In this document: one piece after another, positions 1 to 5,125 of the stretch | Layout: the number at the start of each line of letters is the position of its first letter | How positions within the stretch are numbered: the stretch's first letter is position 1 | DNA from: Burkholderiales bacterium | GTDB taxonomy: Bacteria > Pseudomonadota > Gammaproteobacteria > Burkholderiales > Burkholderiaceae_D | Length of the DNA: 5,125 nt | NCBI GenBank assembly: GCA_005800405.1 | Contig: SYFN01000087.1 | Coordinates: 1 to 5,125 of the forward strand | Direction of reading: 5' to 3' | Notes under the pieces: generated by a model | Database searches by the model: none | What the model saw: only the letters and a program-made list of their open reading frames with translations | What the model was told of the DNA's origin: nothing | Translations under genes and position numbers: made by a program

Positions 1-1
1 A

Positions 2-1276
2 CTGTGGGCACTGTGCGGTAAAAAATTCTCGGATCACATCACGCTCAAAGCCATGGAGCCCTTCTATCGAATACGCTTCGATGACGGCAGCTGGTTTGAT
101 TACAGCGGTGATGAAGCCACCATGCGCCGCGAAGTAACGCGCTTTTGTCCGGATGATCTGGCCGGTTTCGACCGCTTCGTCGCCGCCGCCGATCAGGCCT
201 GCAAACTGGGTTTCGAAGATCTAGGCGGCATGCCCTTCAACAGCATCGGTGATTTGCTTGCGGCTTTACCGAGCATGATGCGCATGAAAGCGTGGGAGAG
301 TTTATATACGCTCGTTGCGCGACATATCAGTGACCCGAAACTGCGTCAGGTGTTCAGCTTTCATCCGCTGCTCATTGGTGGTAATCCTTTTTCTGTCACC
401 CGGGTCTATAGTCTGATCAACACGCTGGAGCGTCGTTGGGGTGTGCACTGGGCCATGGGTGGCACCGGTGCACTGGTTCGCGGCCTGGTCAGCATGCTCG
501 AGGAGCGCGGCGTCGACGTGCGCTGCAATGCAGCCGTCACGCGCATCAATGTCCACAATGGCCAGGCCACCGGCGTCACGCTGGAAAATGGTGAAGTGCT
601 TGATGCCGACATTGTGGTCTCCAATGGTGATGCCGCATGGACCTATCGCTACCTCATTGATGCGAAAGATCGCCGCCACTGGACCGATCGCAAAATCGAA
701 CGCAGCAAATACTCCATGAGTCTGTTCGTCTGGTATTTCGGCACCAACCGTCGCTACGAAGACGTGCCGCATCACATGATCATGCTCGGGCCGCGTTATC
801 GGGAACTGCTCGACGATATTTTCAAGCACCTGAATCTGGCCAAGGATTTCAGTCTGTATCTGCATCGCCCCAGCGCGAGCGATCCCTCAGTCGCTCCTTC
901 AGGTCATGATGGGTTTTATGTGCTGGCACCGGTACCCCATCTGGGCAGCGGCACGAACTGGTCTGAAGACGGCGAGCGCTTCCGCATGAAAATCCAGGAG
1001 CATCTGGAACGCACCGTCATGCCCGATCTGGGCAAGCACGTCGTCACCAGCAAATTCATGACGCCGCAGGATTTCAAGGACCGACTCTGGTCCTACAAGG
1101 GCGCTGCGTTTGGCCTTGAGCCGATACTGATGCAAAGTGCCTGGTTCAGGCCGCACAACCGCAGCGAAGATGTGAAAAATCTTTACATGGTCGGTGCAGG
1201 TACGCACCCCGGGGCCGGCGTACCCGGCGTTTTGATGTCTGCCAAAGCCATGTCCGAGGTGGTGCCCAATGCCTGA
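2..1276 (+). CDS. crtI: Phytoene desaturase CrtI, C-terminal part (5' end outside window)
   Basis: FAD-dependent desaturase that converts phytoene stepwise to neurosporene or lycopene in carotenoid synthesis, acting at the membrane. The frame is open from base 2, and the 17 codons before the ATG at 53 already read as CrtI, so that ATG is internal and the true start lies upstream. About 424 residues are present. Families of this kind are about 500 residues long, so roughly 70-90 N-terminal residues with the dinucleotide-binding GxGxxG motif are missing. Visible landmarks are DPFYRIRFDDGS-like sequence near the start (here EPFYRIRFDDGSWFDYSGD), the central WAMGGTGALVRGL segment (codons around 450-490), and the C-terminal FAD-contact motif GAGTHPGAGVPGV (about 1195-1233). 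No internal stop or frameshift. The TGA stop overlaps the start of crtB, so the two are translationally coupled. The number of desaturation steps cannot be read from the sequence. Confidence 0.97.
   Translation: MWALCGKKFSDHITLKAMEPFYRIRFDDGSWFDYSGDEATMRREVTRFCPDDLAGFDRFVAAADQACKLGFEDLGGMPFNSIGDLLAALPSMMRMKAWESLYTLVARHISDPKLRQVFSFHPLLIGGNPFSVTRVYSLINTLERRWGVHWAMGGTGALVRGLVSMLEERGVDVRCNAAVTRINVHNGQATGVTLENGEVLDADIVVSNGDAAWTYRYLIDAKDRRHWTDRKIERSKYSMSLFVWYFGTNRRYEDVPHHMIMLGPRYRELLDDIFKHLNLAKDFSLYLHRPSASDPSVAPSGHDGFYVLAPVPHLGSGTNWSEDGERFRMKIQEHLERTVMPDLGKHVVTSKFMTPQDFKDRLWSYKGAAFGLEPILMQSAWFRPHNRSEDVKNLYMVGAGTHPGAGVPGVLMSAKAMSEVVPNA
1256..1262 (+). promoter_or_regulatory. Ribosome binding site of crtB inside crtI
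   Basis: GAGGTGG lies inside the last codons of crtI, about 6-9 bases before the ATG at 1269. It supports the overlapping start and coupled translation of crtI and crtB. Confidence 0.5.
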
Positions 1277-2303
1277 CCCAGCCCCTCCCTTACCCAGCAT
1301 TGATCTGGCCGCCTGCGAAGAACTGATGCGCGGCGGATCCAAGTCTTTTTTTGCTGCCAGCAGTCTGCTGCCCCAACGCGTGCGCATGCCCGCAATTGCA
1401 CTGTATGCATTTTGTCGTGTCGCCGACGATGCCATTGATGAGCATGACGACGATCCACTCGCCATGCAAAAGCTGGAAAAACGCCTGGAAGCGATTTACA
1501 ACGGCCAGCCTGAACCCATCATCGAAGATCGTGCGATGGCGATGGTCGCTCATCGCTATGGTTTGCCGCGTCAACTGCCCGAGGCACTGCTTGAGGGCTT
1601 TGCCTGGGATGCCGCAGGACGTCGGTATGAAACGCTGGACGATTTGCATCACTACTGCGCGCGCGTTGCCGGTAGCGTGGGCGCGATGATGGCAATGATC
1701 ATGGGGGTAAAAAATCCGTATGTCCTTGCACGAGCATGCGAGCTCGGTAATGCCATGCAGCTCACCAATATCGCCCGTGATGTGGGTGAAGATGCGCGCA
1801 ACGGTCGCTTGTACTTGCCGCGTCGCTGGATGCGCGAAGCAGGTATTCATCCGGATGCCTGGCTGATCTGCCCGCAGTTCACTCCGGCGCTTGGCGATGT
1901 CATCGGCCGTTTGCTGCTCGAAGCAGATCGGCTGTACCGATTGGGCTCCAGCGGGATCGCAGCCTTGCCACGCGATTGCCGCGGTGCCATTCTCGCTGCC
2001 TCGACTATTTATGCCGAAATCGGCCGCGTGATCGCCGATCGTCAAATGAATTCAGTCAATGGCCGTGCGGTCGTTGGTAGCACGCGCAAACTGACCTTGT
2101 TGTGCATCGCCAAGGCACGCGCACAATTACCCACCCGCTGCGACACCGCAGCTTCGCTGCCCGCCATTCAGTTTCTGGTCGATGCCTGTGCGCTGGGTAG
2201 CGAGCGCAAGATCAATGGCATCACGCCCAAAAGCTTTGACGAGCGTTGCGAGTGGGTGATTGATTTGTTTGAACGGCTGTCGACGCCGGGCAGACCATCC
2301 TGA
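1269..2303 (+). CDS. crtB: Phytoene synthase CrtB
   Basis: Condenses two geranylgeranyl diphosphates into 15-cis-phytoene, the first committed carotenoid step and the substrate supply for CrtI. The protein is 344 residues, a normal length for bacterial CrtB. Both aspartate-rich Mg-diphosphate sites of the squalene/phytoene synthase family are intact: DDAID at residues 53-57 and NIARDVGEDARNGRLYLP at 167-184 (with Q164). The YCxxVAGxVG motif is at 129-138. The end (EWVIDLFERL, about 328-337) resembles proteobacterial CrtB tails. The ATG at 1269 is chosen because it overlaps the crtI stop by 8 bp and is preceded by GAGGTGG (1256-1262). The N-terminal sequence also continues directly into the family's SKSFF motif (residues 24-28). 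No lesion is visible. It converges on the bacteriochlorophyll genes of the other strand. Confidence 0.97.
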   Translation: MPDPAPPLPSIDLAACEELMRGGSKSFFAASSLLPQRVRMPAIALYAFCRVADDAIDEHDDDPLAMQKLEKRLEAIYNGQPEPIIEDRAMAMVAHRYGLPRQLPEALLEGFAWDAAGRRYETLDDLHHYCARVAGSVGAMMAMIMGVKNPYVLARACELGNAMQLTNIARDVGEDARNGRLYLPRRWMREAGIHPDAWLICPQFTPALGDVIGRLLLEADRLYRLGSSGIAALPRDCRGAILAASTIYAEIGRVIADRQMNSVNGRAVVGSTRKLTLLCIAKARAQLPTRCDTAASLPAIQFLVDACALGSERKINGITPKSFDERCEWVIDLFERLSTPGRPS

Positions 2304-2426
2304 GCTGGCCATGATCGAACCTCGTGATTCTCAGGCAACCCGCGTTGACACCAGCGCGTCAGTGACTCAAACCCTTCTGCGTCAATCGCCTTAGTTTCAT
2401 GTCACGTGCTTGTCGGCTGCGAAATC
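2304..2426. other. Convergent intergenic region between crtB and the small membrane ORF
   Basis: About 120 bases separate the ends of two converging units. I looked for a bidirectional terminator and found no convincing GC stem followed by a T run. The best inverted repeat is a 4-bp stem TGAC/GTCA with an 8-base loop around 2345-2360, too weak to call. On the plus strand an ATG at 2311 opens 27 codons ending in TAG at 2392-2394, with no clear ribosome binding site and no recognisable product. On the minus strand, if the TAG at 2427-2429 were read through, nine more residues would follow to a TGA at 2397-2399. Confidence 0.4.
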
Positions 2427-2648
2427 CTAAAGCAGATAAGAAATGAACGAATAAACGGCAGCCCGAATACCGCCAAAAAATGACGTGCAGCTTTCTGCAC
2501 CGGGCAACCATCTGCGCCATGGTAGACCCATCAGCGTGCCGAAAAGCGCAATGCTAAAAATAAGCAAAAAACTCAAAACAAGGACGATCCACAACGCGAT
2601 ATCGTTATTTCTCGACCGCTGGTCGTGCATGAGACGGATACGTGCCAT
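2427..2648 (-). CDS. Small single-span membrane protein downstream of acsF
   Basis: A 73-residue protein. The N terminus is basic and polar (residues 1-16), followed by one strong hydrophobic helix at about 17-41 (IALWIVLVLSFLLIFSIALF), then a WRRWLPGAE segment (44-52) and a short amphipathic tail ending YLL. Positive residues before the helix suggest the N terminus stays in the cytoplasm. The start is supported by AGGAG seven bases upstream. It lies 132 bp after the reconstructed acsF stop on the same strand, probably in the same or an adjacent transcript. I do not recognise a named family. The size, single span and tryptophan-rich membrane exit recall small proteins of photosynthesis gene clusters, but this is an impression, not a match. 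It is the only apparent gene here that ends in TAG, which matters because TAG appears inside three other genes of this strand. An alternative is a chance ORF, but the ribosome binding site, hydrophobic span and absence of an overlapping gene argue against that. Confidence 0.65.
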   Translation of the reverse strand: MARIRLMHDQRSRNNDIALWIVLVLSFLLIFSIALFGTLMGLPWRRWLPGAESCTSFFGGIRAAVYSFISYLL

Positions 2649-2780
2649 TTTGACACTCCTATCGCAATCGATTTATCAAGATTTTCGATGACGTTTGTGG
2701 TTAAGCATCGAGTACAGATCGAGGACGTCAACAGCTATCCACAGGAGCGTATCGACACAATCTTCACTCGTTACGTAACC
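2649..2780 (-). other. Gap between acsF and the small membrane ORF
   Basis: 132 bases without a supported gene. Minus-strand frames here are short and lack start signals. A TTGACG hexamer occurs in the middle of the gap, but the sequence 16-18 bases later does not resemble a -10 box, so I do not call a promoter. No terminator hairpin was seen after the acsF TGA. Confidence 0.35.
2656..2660 (-). promoter_or_regulatory. Ribosome binding site of the 73-residue ORF
   Basis: AGGAG on the minus strand, seven bases before the ATG at 2648. This is good spacing and the main support for this start and for the ORF being translated. Confidence 0.7.
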
Positions 2781-3857
2781 TCACCACGGAGGCTGCAAGA
2801 GAGCAAGTTCGGGCAATTGGTTAGACTGCATCGGTGTGCAATACAACCGCACAAACACTGCCGCACCGGCTATATTCCAGAATGCCTTTCCGAGCTTGCC
2901 GAAAAGCCCGATCGCTGCCGCCGCTCTTTCCCCGCGCTGTACGCAATACGAGATTCGATCCAGAGTACGTCGGAATGCAGGATTTTCGATGTCGGGCAAG
3001 ATGGGCAGACACTACTTGATGATCTCATTGGTTATACTGAAAACCTCGAAGTCATACTCAGTAGGTTTTAGGATAATTGCCTGTTTCAGCGCCGGCCGCA
3101 TATGATCTCGTACGTACATGATCGCGTATACGGCGAGCAGAAAGAAGCGTATCAACAATAAATTAGGTCCTTTTAACAGCTCTGGATTGGCGCGCATTAT
3201 CAGCGCCATTGATTCTCCATGCCAGAATTCGTCATTGCACCAGCGCTGGAACCAACGAAAAATTGTATGAAATCGCCTTTCAGGATAAGCTTCAAGTTGA
3301 CGGAACATTTTGATGTATCGGGCATAACCAATCGTCTCGGATAAATAGATCGCGTAAAAAATATACCTAGGCTTAAAAAAAGTGAATTTTTTATTCTGCT
3401 TAAAATCACTCGTATTGATTCCTAGTCCATAGTCTTTTAGTGAAGAGTTAATAAAGCTGGCGTGTCGCGTTTCATCGCGAGCCATATAGCGCATCAAACG
3501 CTTGATATCAGGATTACTCACGTTACGCTTGATTCCGTTATACAAAATACAGCCTGATAATTCCGAGGTCAGCGTCGTAAACAGAAAATCCAGGAATTCC
3601 TGTTTCAGCTCAGGTGACATCTTCATATCGAGTTCATGTACTTCAGTAGCAAAGCTTGCATCGCGCTGGAAATAGTCGCGATTATTGTCGGCTTCATACT
3701 CAGCTATCATCGCATCCCATTCAGCGCGTACGGGCTCGACACTGATCTTGTTCATTGCATCGAAATCAGTCGTGTAAAAGCGCGGTAAAAATATCTTGTC
3801 CGTTACCGCTTTATGAGTGGCATCTTCTGCTGAATTGATCGTGATGCTTTGTTTCAT
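2781..3857 (-). CDS. acsF: Aerobic Mg-protoporphyrin IX monomethyl ester cyclase AcsF, interrupted by an in-frame TAG
   Basis: O2-dependent diiron enzyme that builds the fifth ring, converting Mg-protoporphyrin IX monomethyl ester to divinyl protochlorophyllide. Metal ligands are visible in the ferritin-like fold: E99 (in [11 protein letters not shown]), E129-x-x-H132 ([12 protein letters not shown]), E174 and E210-x-x-H213 ([10 protein letters not shown]). The frame from ATG 3857 runs 281 residues to a TAG at 3012-3014. It then continues in the same frame with [20 protein letters not shown] and 56 more residues to a TGA at 2781, with no other lesion. Counting the TAG as one residue gives 358, the usual AcsF length. 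The segment after TAG is plainly the AcsF C terminus (family pattern RQVFPVxLDxDNPxFR; here K-stop-CLP), so the TAG falls where the family usually has glutamine. The start is fixed by AGGAGGA just upstream. GC content by hand count on sample lines is about 40-45% over most of the gene, lower than crt and bchM. As written, a 281-residue product lacking the last 76 residues would be made. Confidence 0.95.
3012..3014 (-). other. In-frame TAG inside acsF
   Basis: An amber codon at position 282 of a reconstructed 358-residue AcsF, between AAG and TGT. Both flanks read as AcsF in one frame, so this is a single-codon change rather than a frameshift. Comparison with the remembered family pattern places glutamine here, which would need only CAG to TAG. 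Confidence 0.9.
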
Positions 3858-3861
3858 GTCT

Positions 3862-3868
3862 TCCTCCT
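3862..3868 (-). promoter_or_regulatory. Ribosome binding site of acsF
   Basis: AGGAGGA on the minus strand, four bases before the ATG at 3857 (five if AGGAGG is taken as the core). Its first A is the last base of the TGA stop of the upstream short ORF, so translation of that ORF would end on the acsF initiation site. Confidence 0.8.
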
Positions 3869-4005
3869 CACCTCTGTGAATAACGAGCAGACTCCTGTTT
3901 TTCCGTCAATTCGTCTTGAGCGTCGCTCCTCAAAAGCCAGAGGTTCAGCACGGCATATCCCGCGCAGATCATCGCCATGACGATCTAGAGGATGACGGCG
4001 CTCAT
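3868..4005 (-). CDS. Short coupled ORF between bchM and acsF, one membrane span, in-frame TAG at codon 7
   Basis: The ATG overlaps the bchM stop as ATGA, and the ORF ends in TGA touching the acsF ribosome binding site, so it fills the bchM-acsF gap exactly. It has 45 codons before the stop, of which codon 7 (3985-3987) is TAG. Read through, residues 3-25 form a hydrophobic helix ([26 protein letters not shown]), followed by a charged, glutamine-rich tail ([20 protein letters not shown]). Without readthrough, internal ATGs at codons 10 and 12 would still give a 34-36 residue protein starting inside the helix. I do not recognise a family. Its place next to the cyclase invites comparison with small accessory subunits of the O2-dependent cyclase, such as BciE of alphaproteobacteria, but it is shorter and I see no sequence likeness. 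Tight coupling, a coherent hydrophobic span and no rival ORF are the support; its short length is the main doubt. Confidence 0.45.
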
Positions 4006-4706
4006 GCTCGGCACAGCTCCATGGCTTGCGAGGTATAAAAACCACTGGAAATTTTTTCGGTGCATGCAGCACGCCAACCCTCAAGTGAAGCGATGCCATT
4101 CAATTCGCTGCGCAGCATTGTCTCTGTAATGGGCTCAATAAATGGCGCCCGTTCCGTTTGCGGAAAAAGGCGACCGATGCGGATCATCATTGCCAGCAAT
4201 ACATTGCTGGGTGCGAAAGTAAAGAGCACTGAATGCGTGGCGCGCTCGGCGATTCCGGCTACTGCCTGCACCAAATCGTGTCGTTCGTAATGAATCATGG
4301 AGTCCATGGCAATCACATGATCGAACCGCCCCAAGTGAGCCGACAGCATATCGCCAGCGATGAATTCCACCCTGTTGCCTGGCAGCCGACGCGGCAAACG
4401 TTCCCGTGCGATTTGCACCAACGTAGGGGAAAGATCCACGGCAACCACCTGCGCGCCTCGCTCGGCCAACGCCACTGCCATGGCACCTGTGCCGCAGCCC
4501 GCATCAAGAATGCGCCGTCCGCGCAAATCAAGCGGCAACCAGGAGAGCAGCGTCTCATGCATACGACTGCGCCCGGCTCGTACCGTCTTGCGTATGCCGG
4601 ATACGGGGGGCATCCGACGTCAGCTTGGCCCACTGGTCAGCGGCGGTGCGATCAAAATAGGCCTCGATCCGATCGCGTTTTTTTGATAAGTAGTGCTGTG
4701 ATTCAT
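4002..4706 (-). CDS. bchM: Mg-protoporphyrin IX O-methyltransferase BchM, with two cancelling frameshifts near the 5' end
   Basis: Uses S-adenosylmethionine to methylate the ring-C propionate of Mg-protoporphyrin IX, giving the substrate of AcsF. The uninterrupted body (ATG 4613 to TGA 4002, 203 residues) has the SAM motif LDAGCGTGAMAVALAERG, the acidic D in VVAVDLSPTL, GDML, the family stretch FDHVIAMDSMIHY, and the ending SSGFYTSQAMEL. The true N terminus lies upstream in two other frames. ATG 4706 gives MNHSTTYQK, then after an A7 run (4678-4684) the frame moves and gives RDRIEAYFDRTAADQWAKLTSDAP. After a C6 run (4605-4610) it moves back to VSGIRKTVRAGRS. One base added to the first run and one removed from the second restores a 234-residue BchM of normal length. 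As written, frame zero from 4706 hits a TGA after about 27 codons. The ATG at 4613 is therefore an artefact of the shift. No good ribosome binding site precedes 4706; an in-frame ATG at 4736 is an alternative start. The 3' end overlaps the next ORF by ATGA. Confidence 0.93.
4605..4610 (-). other. C6 run: second frameshift point of bchM
   Basis: Six consecutive C on the minus strand. Upstream BchM reads LTSDAP in one frame and downstream reads VSGIRKTV in the next. Five C would join them, so the written sequence has one base too many for a continuous BchM. Confidence 0.8.
4678..4684 (-). other. A7 run: first frameshift point of bchM
   Basis: Seven consecutive A on the minus strand following the codons for the N-terminal MNHSTTYQ. 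Eight A would continue into KRDRIEAYFDRT. In the zero frame the run reads A AAA AAC, which has the form of a canonical -1 slippery heptamer, and slipping back one base gives the BchM frame. Confidence 0.75.
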
Positions 4707-4822
4707 CAAAAAGCTTTCGTTTGAAATGATCCTCATGACCTTGCTGCTCGCGCGTCGTTGTTGCTGGTTAACTGGCTCTGAAGCAGTTGCCGTATTTATG
4801 AATGGCCTCTGTCATGTACACG
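4707..4822 (-). other. bchH-bchM intergenic gap where bchL is often found
   Basis: 116 bases between the bchH TAA and the bchM ATG. No gene is supported: minus-strand frames hold only short runs (for example 15 codons from an ATG near 4814 to a TAA). In Rhodobacter and Rubrivivax type clusters bchL lies between bchH and bchM. Here I see no recognisable bchL sequence in the gap. Confidence 0.5.
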
Positions 4823-4832
4823 TTAGGTGACA
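4815..4832. promoter_or_regulatory. Possible PpsR/CrtJ-type palindrome (TGT-N12-ACA)
   Basis: TGT at 4815-4817 and ACA at 4830-4832 are separated by exactly 12 bases, the consensus for the redox- and light-responsive repressor PpsR/CrtJ that controls bch, crt and puc genes in purple bacteria. It spans the bchH stop codon, about 110 bases before bchM. The inner bases show little symmetry, and such a pattern is expected about once in 4 kb by chance, so this is weak. Confidence 0.2.
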
Positions 4833-5125
4833 CCCTCAAGGTGGTCTTCAATCTCCTCGCCTGCGCGCCGCATCGCCTCCAGCATGCTCGCGTCCGGTGT
4901 CCAATAATGTCGTTCCGTCGCTTCCATCAGCCGGCTAGCTACCCGCGCTGAGGCCACCGGGTTGAGGCGAGACAGCCGCTCGCGCATGTCGGGATCCAGC
5001 AGGAAGGTTTGTGTCAGTTGCTGATACCCCCAGGGTTGTACCTGCTCCGTGGTGGCTGACCAGCCCAGGGAGTTGGTCAGATGCAGTTCGATCTAATGCA
5101 CGCCTTCGTAGCCGTGGGCGAGCAT
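4823..5125 (-). CDS. bchH: Mg-chelatase subunit BchH, C-terminal end (5' part outside window), with an in-frame TAG
   Basis: Large porphyrin-binding subunit of the ATP-dependent Mg-chelatase (BchHID), which inserts Mg into protoporphyrin IX at the head of the bacteriochlorophyll branch. Only the last 100 codons of a protein of about 1200 residues are present. The pattern is typical of the BchH C terminus: MLAHGYEGVH, then IELHLTNSLGWSATTEQV, LLDPDMRERLSRLNP, ASRLMEATERHYW, and the terminal RRAGEEIEDHLEGV before TAA at 4823-4825. Codon 11 in the window (5093-5095) is TAG. The family usually reads GYEGVRQIE here, so TAG stands at the glutamine. The 89 codons after it are clean and family-like. 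As written, the protein would lose its last 90 or so residues. BchH, BchM and AcsF act in this order on successive intermediates. Confidence 0.92.

Noticed and set aside
302..865. 187-codon open frame antisense to crtI
   Set aside because: It lies wholly opposite conserved CrtI sequence, shows no recognisable motif and follows from the GC-rich codon pattern of the real gene.
1290..2045. 251-codon open frame antisense to crtB
   Set aside because: A shadow of crtB, which has intact catalytic motifs. The antisense product has no coherent domain or start signal.
2341..2365. Possible terminator hairpin after crtB
   Set aside because: Only a 4-bp stem with no T run; too weak to call.
2311..2394. 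27-codon ORF directly after crtB on the plus strand
   Set aside because: Short, no convincing ribosome binding site, no recognisable sequence, and close to the converging gene; kept only as a note in the intergenic entry.
2697..2720. TGT...ACA pair near the acsF-small ORF gap as a PpsR/CrtJ site
   Set aside because: The spacing between TGT and ACA is 15 bases rather than 12, so it does not fit the consensus.
2781..2999. Separate 72-residue gene starting at a TTG
   Set aside because: Its sequence is the C terminus of AcsF, in the same frame as the upstream part, and there is no ribosome binding site for an independent start.
2625..3071. 148-codon plus-strand frame across the acsF 3' end
   Set aside because: It is opposite the AcsF C terminus, which is clearly coding on the minus strand even though separated by a TAG. 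No ribosome binding site was seen.
4233..4724. 163-codon plus-strand frame over bchM
   Set aside because: Antisense to BchM with its SAM-binding motif; the product looks random.

Overview
The window is part of a photosynthesis gene cluster from a purple, anoxygenic phototrophic proteobacterium. Carotenoid genes (crtI, crtB) on the plus strand converge on bacteriochlorophyll genes (bchH, bchM, a short ORF, acsF, a small membrane-protein ORF) on the minus strand. The O2-dependent cyclase acsF points to a lineage that makes bacteriochlorophyll in the presence of oxygen. Mixing crt and bch genes with acsF fits a beta- or gammaproteobacterium best, but the class is an inference and no marker gene is present.

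Layout: 2-1276 is the C-terminal part of phytoene desaturase (crtI, cut by the left edge). 1269-2303 is phytoene synthase (crtB, overlapping crtI by 8 bp). 2304-2426 is a short convergent intergenic stretch. 2427-2648 (minus) is a 73-residue single-span membrane protein with a strong ribosome binding site. 2781-3857 (minus) is acsF. 3868-4005 (minus) is a 45-codon ORF with one predicted membrane span, coupled to both neighbours. 4002-4706 (minus) is bchM. 4823-5125 (minus) is the C-terminal end of bchH (cut by the right edge). On the minus strand the order bchH - bchM - ORF - acsF gives three consecutive steps of the Mg branch: Mg insertion into protoporphyrin IX, methylation of Mg-protoporphyrin, and formation of the fifth ring. 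crtI and crtB supply the coloured carotenoids of the same photosystem.

The striking point is that every member of the minus-strand series from bchH to acsF is interrupted, while crtI and crtB are clean. bchH, the short ORF and acsF each carry one in-frame TAG with family-like (or plausible) protein sequence continuing directly after it. In bchH and acsF the TAG sits where, from memory of these families, a glutamine (CAG) is expected. bchM carries two single-base homopolymer shifts that cancel each other. The clear gene ends in the window are TGA or TAA; only the 73-residue ORF seems to end in TAG. The candidates are recent decay of the bacteriochlorophyll branch with carotenoid synthesis retained, amber codons read as glutamine, or sequence/assembly error. 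The sequence alone does not decide between them.
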